A DNA stretch of 64,000 bases from contig NZ_CVRP01000005.1 of the NCBI RefSeq assembly GCF_001261735.1, forward strand, positions 1 through 64,000, read 5' to 3'. Origin of the DNA: Dysgonomonas sp. BGC7 (GTDB taxonomy: Bacteria > Bacteroidota > Bacteroidia > Bacteroidales > Dysgonomonadaceae). Below, piece by piece: positions 1-6,990 of the stretch. A program made the translations under genes and the position numbers. The notes beneath the pieces were generated by a model. It did no database searches. It had not been told where the DNA came from and saw only the letters and a list, made by a program, of their open reading frames with translations. Position 1 is the first letter of the stretch; each line of letters begins with the position of its first letter.

Positions 1-32
1 ATATATTCAAATCTTATGGACTACCTATTTGA

Positions 33-866
33 AATATAAAAATAGCTAATTATTATAAACCTCAAGAAACAACCCTATATTTTGCCGCTTCGGCTATTAA
101 TAAAAAAGATCTACCTCTACCCCAATTTTGTTTACTTGCTATTTTAGGCGGAGTTTTTATTGCTTTTGGAGGACTACTATCAGTAGTGGTTGCCGGGGGG
201 ATACCGGGTGTTGGTGTCATGAATCCCAGATTAGTCAAATTTGTAGCGGGATTATTATTTCCCGTTGGACTGATTATGGTGTCAATAACAGGAGCAGATC
301 TTTTCACTAGTGATTGTGCTGCTTTTACATTTGTTTCGTTACAAAGAAAAATTAAAATACAAACTTTCTGTAAATACTTACTCCTATCTTACTTATTCAA
401 TTTTGTAGGCACTCAAATCGTTGCTTTTCTGCTTTCTTATGAAGTTGGATTATTAGACAAATATCCTTGGCAGGCATACCTTTACCATTACTGCGATACT
501 AAGGTAAACCAAGATTTCATCAAGGTATTTATAAAAGGCATTGGAGCTAATTGGCTTGTTTGCTTAGGTATGTTTATGGGGTATGCCGCCAAAGATATTT
601 TGGGTAAATGTATTGGTATATGGATTCCTGTAATGCTATTTGTCACATTAGGTTATGAACACTCTATAGCTAATATATTTTTTGTTCCGGCAGCTATCTA
701 TTCAGGCGCAGATATTTCTTGGTTTAGTTTTATATCACAAAATCTTATTCCGGCTACACTTGGCAATGTCATAGGAGGGGGGAGTATTTGTTGGTTGCAT
801 CTATTGGTATCTATTTCTCAGGAAGGAAATGGCAGTAAAAGAAAAACAGCCACAAGTTTAACTTAG
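33..866 (+). CDS. Formate/nitrite transporter (FNT) family protein, start codon unresolved
   Basis: This is an integral inner-membrane channel of the FocA/NirC family, which moves small monovalent anions such as formate or nitrite. Six hydrophobic segments are visible. The motif GADLFTSD and the later NWLVCLG stretch are typical of FNT proteins. The frame is open from just after a stop at 30-32. Residues resembling the normal cytoplasmic N-terminus (YKPQETTLYFAASAINKKD) come before the first membrane helix. However, there is no ATG, GTG or TTG in frame until GTG at 186, which falls inside helix 1 and would give a truncated channel. The gene therefore either starts at a rare ATA/ATT codon, has lost its start, or contains a sequence error. 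It ends with TAG at 864-866, 19 bp from the convergent metE. The family call is firm; integrity is uncertain. Confidence 0.7.
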   Translation, partial: NIKIANYYKPQETTLYFAASAINKKDLPLPQFCLLAILGGVFIAFGGLLSVVVAGGIPGVGVMNPRLVKFVAGLLFPVGLIMVSITGADLFTSDCAAFTFVSLQRKIKIQTFCKYLLLSYLFNFVGTQIVAFLLSYEVGLLDKYPWQAYLYHYCDTKVNQDFIKVFIKGIGANWLVCLGMFMGYAAKDILGKCIGIWIPVMLFVTLGYEHSIANIFFVPAAIYSGADISWFSFISQNLIPATLGNVIGGGSICWLHLLVSISQEGNGSKRKTATSLT

Positions 867-885
867 TGGCTATTATGAGTGAAAA

Positions 886-3180
886 TTAAAATTCTTTTCT
901 CAATTCTTTTGCAGTTTTGACCATATTCACAAGAGCCTCTTTGGTTTCGTCCCATCCTCTTGTTTTAAGTCCACAGTCGGGGTTGATCCACAATTGCTTT
1001 GAAGGGATTACTTGTATGGCTTTTTTCATCAAACTAACCATCTCCTCCATATTTGGCACACGTGGTGAGTGAATGTCGTAAACACCCGGACCGATATCAT
1101 TCGGGTATTTAAATTCAGCAAATGCATCCAGTAGTTCCATTTGCGAACGCGAACATTCTATTGTAATGACATCTGCATCCATCAGGGCTATGTGTTCGAT
1201 AATATCATTAAACTCAGAATAGCACATGTGTGTATGTATCTGTGTCTCATCTTTAGCTACACTTGCTGATAGACAAAAACAATTTACAGCCCAGTCTAAA
1301 TACTGCTTCCAGTCTTGTTTACGTAGCGGTAAGCCCTCTCTTATGGCAGGCTCATCAATTTGAATGACCTGAATGCCTGCTTGTTCCAGATTTTCTACTT
1401 CTCTTCTGATGGCTAAAGCAATCTGTTTACATGTTTCAGAACGAGGCTGATCATCCCGAACAAAAGACCATTGCAAAATAGTTATAGGGCCGGTCAACAT
1501 ACCTTTAACAGGTTTATTGGTTAAAGCATTAGCATACGTAGTCCAATATACACTCATCGGATCAGGACGTGAAACATCTCCATAAATAATTGGAGGTTTT
1601 ACACATCGTGAACCATAGCTTTGCACCCAACCGTTTTGAGAAAAAGTGAATCCGGCTAATTGCTCTCCAAAATATTCAACCATATCGTTGCGTTCAAACT
1701 CTCCATGCACCAAAACGTCTAAGCCAATTTCTTCTTGCCATTTTATTGCCTTTTGGGTTTCAGCTCTTAATAAGTCATTGTACTCTTTTTCAGACAAATT
1801 GCCTTTCTTAAATTGAGCTCTCCATGAACGTACTTCTTTAGTTTGAGGAAAAGATCCGATTGTTGTTGTCGGAAACAGAGGCAGATTTAATATTCCTTGT
1901 TGTTTCTGACGACGAACTGCGAATATACTCTGCCGTTTACTATCATCAACAGATATATTCTTGATTTGCTTTTTTATTTCTATATTATGAATCAGACTCG
2001 AACTTTGTTTGCTTTGAATCGCTTTTTTATTCGCTTCAAGTTCTTTCTTCGATTGTTCTGATGGACTTTCCTGCAGTAAATCTTTTAGAGCTGATAACTC
2101 TTTTACTTTCTGTTCGGCAAAAGCCATCCATTGTTTGATCTGGGGAGTCAGTATGTTTTCTTTAGTTTCCAGCTCCAAGTCGTAGGGGACATGCAAAAAA
2201 GAAGATGATGCTCCGATCAAAACCCGATCTTTTCCAAGCTTATTAACAGCTTTGTAGATTGTGTTCAATGAATCTGAAAAATCATTTTTCCAAATGTTTC
2301 GACCATCGACAATACCTAAAGACAGTTTTTGGTTTGCCGGCAATGACAATAGAATGGAATCTAGTTGTTGTGGACAACGAACTAAATCAATATGTAAAAC
2401 ATCGACAGGTAAGTCAAGAGCTAGTTGGGTATTATCTCTTAATCCTTCGAAATAGGTTGTCAGGATAATTTCTAGTTTTGGACAAGCATTTTTTATTTGT
2501 TTATAAACAGTGGGATATAGAGATTTTACCTTATCATTTATATCCATTGCCAAGAAAGGTTCATCTATTTGAATTGTAGTAGCTCCGGCTTCTTCTAATT
2601 TCTTTAGTATCTTAGTATATACCGGAATAAGATGTTCTACTAAATCTAATTTGTCAAAACCCAATTCTTTTTCTTTTCCCAGTAATAAGAACGAGATAGG
2701 ACCAATGATTACAGGTTTGGTCTCGATCCCTAAAGCTTTAGCTTCTTTATATTCTTCAAGAGGCTTGTTGTTGAACAATGAGAATTGTTGCTCTTTTGTA
2801 AATTCGGGAACTATATAATGGTAGTTGGTATCGAACCATTTAGTCATTTCCATTGCAATGATATCGCATCCGTTTTTCTGGTATCCACGCGCCATTGCAA
2901 AATAAAGTTCAATTTTGTTATTTAGTAGAGGAGTATAGCGTTTAGGTATTGCACCTAAAGACATTGCCAGGTCTAAAACCTGATCGTAAAACGAAAAATC
3001 GTTAGACGGAATAAGATCAATTTTATACTCTTTTTGCAAGTACCAGTTCAATGCCCTGATTGAAGCTCCTTCTTTGAGAAGCTGTTCTTTGCTGATTTTA
3101 CCTGACCAAAAATTTTCGCAGGCTTTTTTCAATTCACGATGGCTACCAATGCGCGGATAACCGAGAATGTTTGTTTTCAT
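886..3180 (-). CDS. metE: Cobalamin-independent methionine synthase MetE
   Basis: MetE transfers the methyl group of 5-methyltetrahydropteroyl-triglutamate to homocysteine to make methionine in the cytoplasm, without vitamin B12. At 764 residues it has the full length of the family, with an N-terminal MetE_N barrel starting ILGYPRIG and a C-terminal catalytic barrel. The catalytic zinc ligands are visible: the motif HTHMCYSEF with H651 and C653, and C736 in NPDCGLKTRGW. The start ATG at 3180 gives the expected MKTNILGYPR opening. A cobalamin riboswitch lies about 58 nt upstream of the start, so expression should fall when B12 is plentiful and a B12-dependent MetH, if present, can take over. 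The gene looks intact. Confidence 0.97.
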   Translation of the reverse strand: MKTNILGYPRIGSHRELKKACENFWSGKISKEQLLKEGASIRALNWYLQKEYKIDLIPSNDFSFYDQVLDLAMSLGAIPKRYTPLLNNKIELYFAMARGYQKNGCDIIAMEMTKWFDTNYHYIVPEFTKEQQFSLFNNKPLEEYKEAKALGIETKPVIIGPISFLLLGKEKELGFDKLDLVEHLIPVYTKILKKLEEAGATTIQIDEPFLAMDINDKVKSLYPTVYKQIKNACPKLEIILTTYFEGLRDNTQLALDLPVDVLHIDLVRCPQQLDSILLSLPANQKLSLGIVDGRNIWKNDFSDSLNTIYKAVNKLGKDRVLIGASSSFLHVPYDLELETKENILTPQIKQWMAFAEQKVKELSALKDLLQESPSEQSKKELEANKKAIQSKQSSSLIHNIEIKKQIKNISVDDSKRQSIFAVRRQKQQGILNLPLFPTTTIGSFPQTKEVRSWRAQFKKGNLSEKEYNDLLRAETQKAIKWQEEIGLDVLVHGEFERNDMVEYFGEQLAGFTFSQNGWVQSYGSRCVKPPIIYGDVSRPDPMSVYWTTYANALTNKPVKGMLTGPITILQWSFVRDDQPRSETCKQIALAIRREVENLEQAGIQVIQIDEPAIREGLPLRKQDWKQYLDWAVNCFCLSASVAKDETQIHTHMCYSEFNDIIEHIALMDADVITIECSRSQMELLDAFAEFKYPNDIGPGVYDIHSPRVPNMEEMVSLMKKAIQVIPSKQLWINPDCGLKTRGWDETKEALVNMVKTAKELRKEF

Positions 3181-3238
3181 TTGTTATTCAATTAAATTTA
3201 TTTTTAAATTAAAAGTTTATCTCTATTTGTAATCCAAT

Positions 3239-3396
3239 GGCAGGTCTCCTGACTTCCACTATTCTGTTTTCCTTCCCATCTAATAAATATAGACAGTGGA
3301 CTATTAAACAGAATTAAATAGCTGTGGTTACAGTTGCGCGACAGTTCACGATTTACACATGATTCCCTATTCTCCTTTATGCAAAAGCACCTTTCG
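3239..3396 (-). promoter_or_regulatory. Cobalamin (B12) riboswitch upstream of metE
   Basis: Read on the minus strand, the element contains the conserved landmarks of the AdoCbl/cobalamin aptamer in order. These are a 5' AAAGGTGC, then AGGGAATCATGTGTAAATC, then GAACTGTCGCGCAACTGT, a variable middle hairpin, and the 3' B12 box GAAGTCAGGAGACCTGCC. The aptamer ends 58 nt before the metE ATG and begins about 36 nt after the stop of the upstream MetE-like gene. It should therefore act on metE alone or on read-through from the upstream gene. Repression by B12 is the known behaviour of this class. No clear terminator was seen between aptamer and ATG, so translational control is plausible. Confidence 0.95.
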
Positions 3397-3432
3397 ATTA
3401 TTCAAACATGATGATAAACTTTTTAGATGTAT

Positions 3433-4554
3433 TTATTTTCCCCAAACTTCTTGTGCTACCTCACAGACCAATGCAATTTTTTTCCATTGTTCTTCTTCGG
3501 TAAGGATATTGCCTTCTTCGGTTGATGCAAATCCACATTGCGGACTTAAGCATAAGTGATCTAGCGGAACAAATTTAGAAGCCTCTTTTATTCTTTCTTT
3601 TATCAGGGTTTTATCTTCTAGTTGTGGAAACTTAGAGGTAATAAGACCGAGTACTACTTTTTTGTCTGATGAAATATATTGTAATGGTTCAAATCCTCCT
3701 GCACGATCAGTATCAAACTCCAAATAATAGGCATTTACATTTTCTTTTCCGAACAGGTTTTCAGCAACAGGTTCATAACCTCCCGAAGTCGCCCATGTAG
3801 AGTGATAATTACCCCGACAAACATGAGTGTTGACAATTAAATCGTCAGGTAGATTTTCGATAGCTTTATTATTTAGATTCAAATAAATTTCTTGTAAACT
3901 TATTGGATTGTAGTATCCATTAGCCATTGTCTGCCAGAAGTTTTTATCACAAAGCATTCCCCATGTACAATCATCCAGTTGAATATTTCTACAACCTAAT
4001 TTGTAGAGCTCCAATATTACAGCACGATAAGCAGTTGCTATATCTTCCAACAGATCATTTCTGTTTGGATAATACTCATTTACTTTTTCTTCGTTTTCTC
4101 CGCGTAATAATTCAGCATAAAATTGAGATGGAGCTGGGATGGTTTGCCTTGCAACAACATCATCAGAAATAATGCTCTTTAAAAATTTAAAATGGTCAAG
4201 AAATGGATGACTCGTAAAGCGAATTTTCCCATTCAAACGAGCTGAATCTGCCCGGGTTTCTTCTCCATGAAACATATAGCCTTGCTTCATTATATTGTGT
4301 TCAACACCATCGAAACCCCAGAAAAAATCTAAGTGCCAATAGCTACGACGAAATTCACCATCAGTTGCCACTTTTAAACCAACCTCTTGTTGCTTGTGAA
4401 CCAGTTTCTGTATTTCTTCGTCTTCTATCTGTTTTAATTCTTCAAGAGTGATTAGTTTTTGAGAGAACTTTTCTCTGGCTTCTTTTAATCTGTCGGGACG
4501 TAGAAAACTGCCGACAACATCTGCCCTAAAGGGTGCATTTTGTTTTAAATTCAT
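3433..4554 (-). CDS. MetE C-terminal-domain family methyltransferase (YxjG/YxjH-like)
   Basis: This 373-residue protein matches only the catalytic barrel of cobalamin-independent methionine synthase, like YxjG/YxjH of Bacillus. It probably transfers a methyl group to homocysteine or a related thiol. The zinc-site pattern is present: TDGEFRRSYW, then NTHVCRGNYHS (His and Cys), and SPQCGFAS (Cys) near the end. I chose the ATG at 4554; the frame extends to a TTG at 4569 but ATG is more likely. The gene lies directly upstream of the metE riboswitch in the same direction, and divergent from an Lrp-family regulator. A -7 element on the minus strand (TAAATTTG, 4583-4590) sits before it. The methyl donor and exact substrate cannot be told from sequence. 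Confidence 0.88.
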   Translation of the reverse strand: MNLKQNAPFRADVVGSFLRPDRLKEAREKFSQKLITLEELKQIEDEEIQKLVHKQQEVGLKVATDGEFRRSYWHLDFFWGFDGVEHNIMKQGYMFHGEETRADSARLNGKIRFTSHPFLDHFKFLKSIISDDVVARQTIPAPSQFYAELLRGENEEKVNEYYPNRNDLLEDIATAYRAVILELYKLGCRNIQLDDCTWGMLCDKNFWQTMANGYYNPISLQEIYLNLNNKAIENLPDDLIVNTHVCRGNYHSTWATSGGYEPVAENLFGKENVNAYYLEFDTDRAGGFEPLQYISSDKKVVLGLITSKFPQLEDKTLIKERIKEASKFVPLDHLCLSPQCGFASTEEGNILTEEEQWKKIALVCEVAQEVWGK

Positions 4555-4582
4555 AATTGTAATTTTCAAATTAATAATCCAT

Positions 4583-4590
4583 CAAATTTA
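4583..4590 (-). promoter_or_regulatory. Candidate -7 element for the MetE-like gene
   Basis: Read on the minus strand the sequence is TAAATTTG, a match to the Bacteroidota -7 consensus TAnnTTTG, 29 nt upstream of the chosen ATG at 4554. No matching -33 TTTG was found at the usual spacing. Confidence 0.4.
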
Positions 4591-4641
4591 ATATTTGCAA
4601 ACAATATATCTGTATCTGTATTTATTTTTGGATAAAAATTC

Positions 4642-4649
4642 TATTTTTG
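4642..4649 (+). promoter_or_regulatory. Candidate -7 element for the Lrp-family gene
   Basis: TATTTTTG fits the Bacteroidota -7 consensus TAnnTTTG and lies about 65 nt upstream of the regulator's ATG at 4714. The divergent 160-bp intergenic region would hold both this promoter and that of the MetE-like gene, a usual site for Lrp binding. Confidence 0.4.
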
Positions 4650-4713
4650 CATAATACAATGCAATTATCAGATAAAAAAACTAGTAAAAACACTTTTTAA
4701 AGAAATTTTCCCT

Positions 4714-5184
4714 ATGGAAAAACTGGATGCTACGGATATTAAAATATTAGGAGTGTTACAAAAGGACTCAAAATTGACCACGAAAGAAATTGCTAAACTT
4801 GTAAATTTATCTCCAACACCTGTTTTTGAACGACAAAGAAGATTGGAAAGGGACGGATATATTAAGCGATACACTGCCGAACTGGATCCTGAAAAATTAG
4901 GGTGTAATCTGATTGTTTTTTGCAGTATAAAGTTAAAACAGCACACCAAAGAAAATGGGTTTCAATTCATGGAAGCTATTAATCAAATTGATACGATAAC
5001 TAACTGCTACAATATTTCGGGAGATTATGATTTTATGCTGAAGATCTATGTGCAGGATATGAAGCATTATCAGGATTTTGTTCTCAATACTCTTGGGGAG
5101 ATTGATGCTATTGGAAGCCTACACAGCACTTTTGTAATTGGAGAAGTGAAGAATACAAACTCTATTCCGATTTGTTGGGAGTAA
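4714..5184 (+). CDS. Lrp/AsnC family transcriptional regulator
   Basis: This 156-residue protein has the two-domain Lrp/AsnC layout. An N-terminal winged helix-turn-helix (about residues 4-65, LDATDIKILGVLQKDSKLTT onwards, with LSPTPVFERQRRLERDGYI as the recognition part) is followed by a RAM ligand-binding domain (about 68-150). Proteins of this family respond to amino acids and bind DNA as dimers or octamers. It is divergent from the MetE-like gene, so control of methionine metabolism is a reasonable inference, not shown. Its 3' end overlaps by 23 bp, tail to tail, with the small CWC gene on the other strand. Confidence 0.93.
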   Translation: MEKLDATDIKILGVLQKDSKLTTKEIAKLVNLSPTPVFERQRRLERDGYIKRYTAELDPEKLGCNLIVFCSIKLKQHTKENGFQFMEAINQIDTITNCYNISGDYDFMLKIYVQDMKHYQDFVLNTLGEIDAIGSLHSTFVIGEVKNTNSIPICWE

Positions 5185-5389
5185 GAAGCTCTTCGATTTC
5201 GTCTAGCCCTTGTTTGTAGAAGCTCGCTTTCAGATCTTTTAAACATTGCAAGCAAAGACAGCCCGGATACAGCGCATCTATATAAGCTAACTCTTTTACC
5301 GAAAGATGAATTTGTGTACATTGGCATGATAAAATATCATTGTGCCTACATTCAAATATTTTACCGCAACAGGGGCATCTCTTTTCCAT
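5162..5389 (-). CDS. Cysteine-rich CWC family small protein
   Basis: This is a 75-residue protein with nine cysteines in the pattern CPCC...C...CxC (C5, C7, C8, C14, C22, C24) and CxCxxC (C44, C46, C49). It matches the cysteine-rich CWC family, whose function is not established; the cysteines suggest a metal or Fe-S site. It is the last gene of the minus-strand B12-riboswitch operon, 37 bp after queH. Its end overlaps the convergent Lrp gene. The position suggests a role linked to queH or to the iron enzymes of the operon, for example as a metal-handling partner, but that is inference. Confidence 0.8.
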   Translation of the reverse strand: MEKRCPCCGKIFECRHNDILSCQCTQIHLSVKELAYIDALYPGCLCLQCLKDLKASFYKQGLDEIEELLTPNKSE

Positions 5390-5426
5390 GGCTTCATGAA
5401 TTTGTTATACCAATAAATGTAACAAA

Positions 5427-5966
5427 TTATTTTCGGATACTAAATTCACAACCGCAATATTGTTGGTTGTAAAAATCGTTTTCTTGCAATAGAATCTTTC
5501 TTCTTTCGGTCAATCCTCCTTTACGCCAGTCTTTATCCCAAAAAAGAACGTTATTCACAAGAGATATAGCTCCTAAACCGGCATCAAGTATTTGTTCCCG
5601 ACTTTTCCATCGAGAGCCTAAGAGAGTTGTGCTAAACTTTTTAATTTGAAGTTCTGAGGTTAGTATAGCCGTAGCTTCAAGTCGTATTGAAAAACATTGA
5701 CAGCATCGTCTTCCCCTTTCGGGCTCAGTCTCTAGCCCTTTAATTTTCTCTAACCAAGATTTATGATCATAATCACCATCGATAAATTTCAATCCAAGTG
5801 ACTTGGCATAGCTCATACATTCTTCTTTTCGTTTCAAATACTCTTCTTGCGGATATATATTCGGATTAAAGAAGAACAGAATGGGCTCCACTTCATTATT
5901 ACACATCCATTCTATAATGGGTGCAGAACAGGGTGCACAGCAACAATGAAGCAGAACTTGTTCCAT
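5427..5966 (-). CDS. queH: Epoxyqueuosine reductase QueH
   Basis: QueH (DUF208) carries out the last step of queuosine synthesis in tRNA, reducing epoxyqueuosine to queuosine without cobalamin. It is a non-homologous replacement for the B12-dependent QueG. The 179-residue protein shows the expected cysteine motifs: HCCCAPCS at residues 7-14 and RRCCQCF with C88, C89 and C91, which bind iron-sulfur and iron centres. The gene begins 1 bp after the nrdF stop, so it is certainly in the same operon, downstream of a cobalamin riboswitch. This makes sense: all the identifiable enzymes in the operon are alternatives to B12 enzymes. The sequence looks complete. Confidence 0.95.
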   Translation of the reverse strand: MEQVLLHCCCAPCSAPIIEWMCNNEVEPILFFFNPNIYPQEEYLKRKEECMSYAKSLGLKFIDGDYDHKSWLEKIKGLETEPERGRRCCQCFSIRLEATAILTSELQIKKFSTTLLGSRWKSREQILDAGLGAISLVNNVLFWDKDWRKGGLTERRKILLQENDFYNQQYCGCEFSIRK

Positions 5967-5967
5967 A

Positions 5968-6972
5968 TTATATTTCTATTTTCAATTCTTTCTCCATACT
6001 AAAGTCATCATCATGCAGGTGTACTACCTCTAACGTCTTCTCATAATTGGTAGATTTCTTCGAAAAGAAATCATGTTGTGTCGTTTCAACGTTCAATCCA
6101 TTGAGGACAATAGGGTTTACCTCTCCCACTTCGAAGCGAGACTCAAAGCCTAAGTTCATCAAAGCCTTATTACCATTGTAGCGGATATACTCTTTCACTT
6201 CACCTGTTAGCCCAACATCACTATACACATGATCGGTATACTTCAACTCATTTTCGTATAACACATCCATGAGTTTGAATAAATTCTCTTTTATCTTATT
6301 CTTCTTTTTTTCATCAAACTTGTTATAAATCTCTTGCGCCAAAAGCCCCACGAATACCCCATGAATAGATTCGTCTGCTACAATTTTTTTTATGATATCA
6401 CAGCTTGCAACCATCTGTCCTTGTCCACAAAGCCAAAGTGGAAGGAAGAACCCACTGTAGAATAAAAAAGTTTCTAACATGACAGACGATGCCAAAGCCA
6501 TGTAAACATCTTCGGGTGGAGCATTCTCATTGTCTAGTTTCCGATAATTGGCATCAATGGTTTTGGCTTTAAATTGCAGTTGCTCATTATTCGATGCCCA
6601 TTCAAATATCTCGTCTATTTCGGCAGTTGTGGCAACCGTTGTAAATATTGTAGAGTATGACTTTGCATGAATAGATTCCATCATACACATATATGATAAT
6701 ACCGATTTGTTTTGTAGTCCATCTATATGATCTATTACTTTGGGCATACCGGTGTGACTTTGTATTGTATCCAATAAAGTCAGTCCCCCGAGTGCTTTTT
6801 TATATGCCTCTTTCATTTCGGGAGAAAGAGATTTCCACGAATCAATATCTTTTGATGGTATGTATTCCGTATCAATCCAGAATTGTTTGAGATTTTGCTC
6901 CCAAAACATTTCGACATAATCATTTTCGGGTGTATTCCAGTTTACGGCGTGGAATTGTTTATTTGTATTCAT
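5968..6972 (-). CDS. nrdF: Class Ib ribonucleotide reductase small subunit NrdF
   Basis: NrdF carries the dimetal-tyrosyl radical (Mn or Fe) used by NrdE to reduce ribonucleoside diphosphates. All the cofactor residues are present with the spacing of E. coli NrdF: D68 (LLDTIQ), E99 and H102 with the radical tyrosine Y106 in ESIHAKSYSTIF, E167 (MLETFLFYSGF), and E201 and H204 in DESIHG. The length of 334 residues is normal and the gene appears intact. It starts 18 bp after the end of the nrdE reading frame. Because nrdE is interrupted by a stop codon, the function of the NrdF made here depends on read-through or on another partner. Confidence 0.96.
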   Translation of the reverse strand: MNTNKQFHAVNWNTPENDYVEMFWEQNLKQFWIDTEYIPSKDIDSWKSLSPEMKEAYKKALGGLTLLDTIQSHTGMPKVIDHIDGLQNKSVLSYMCMMESIHAKSYSTIFTTVATTAEIDEIFEWASNNEQLQFKAKTIDANYRKLDNENAPPEDVYMALASSVMLETFLFYSGFFLPLWLCGQGQMVASCDIIKKIVADESIHGVFVGLLAQEIYNKFDEKKKNKIKENLFKLMDVLYENELKYTDHVYSDVGLTGEVKEYIRYNGNKALMNLGFESRFEVGEVNPIVLNGLNVETTQHDFFSKKSTNYEKTLEVVHLHDDDFSMEKELKIEI

Positions 6973-6990
6973 AATGCTTTTTCTTTGAAT

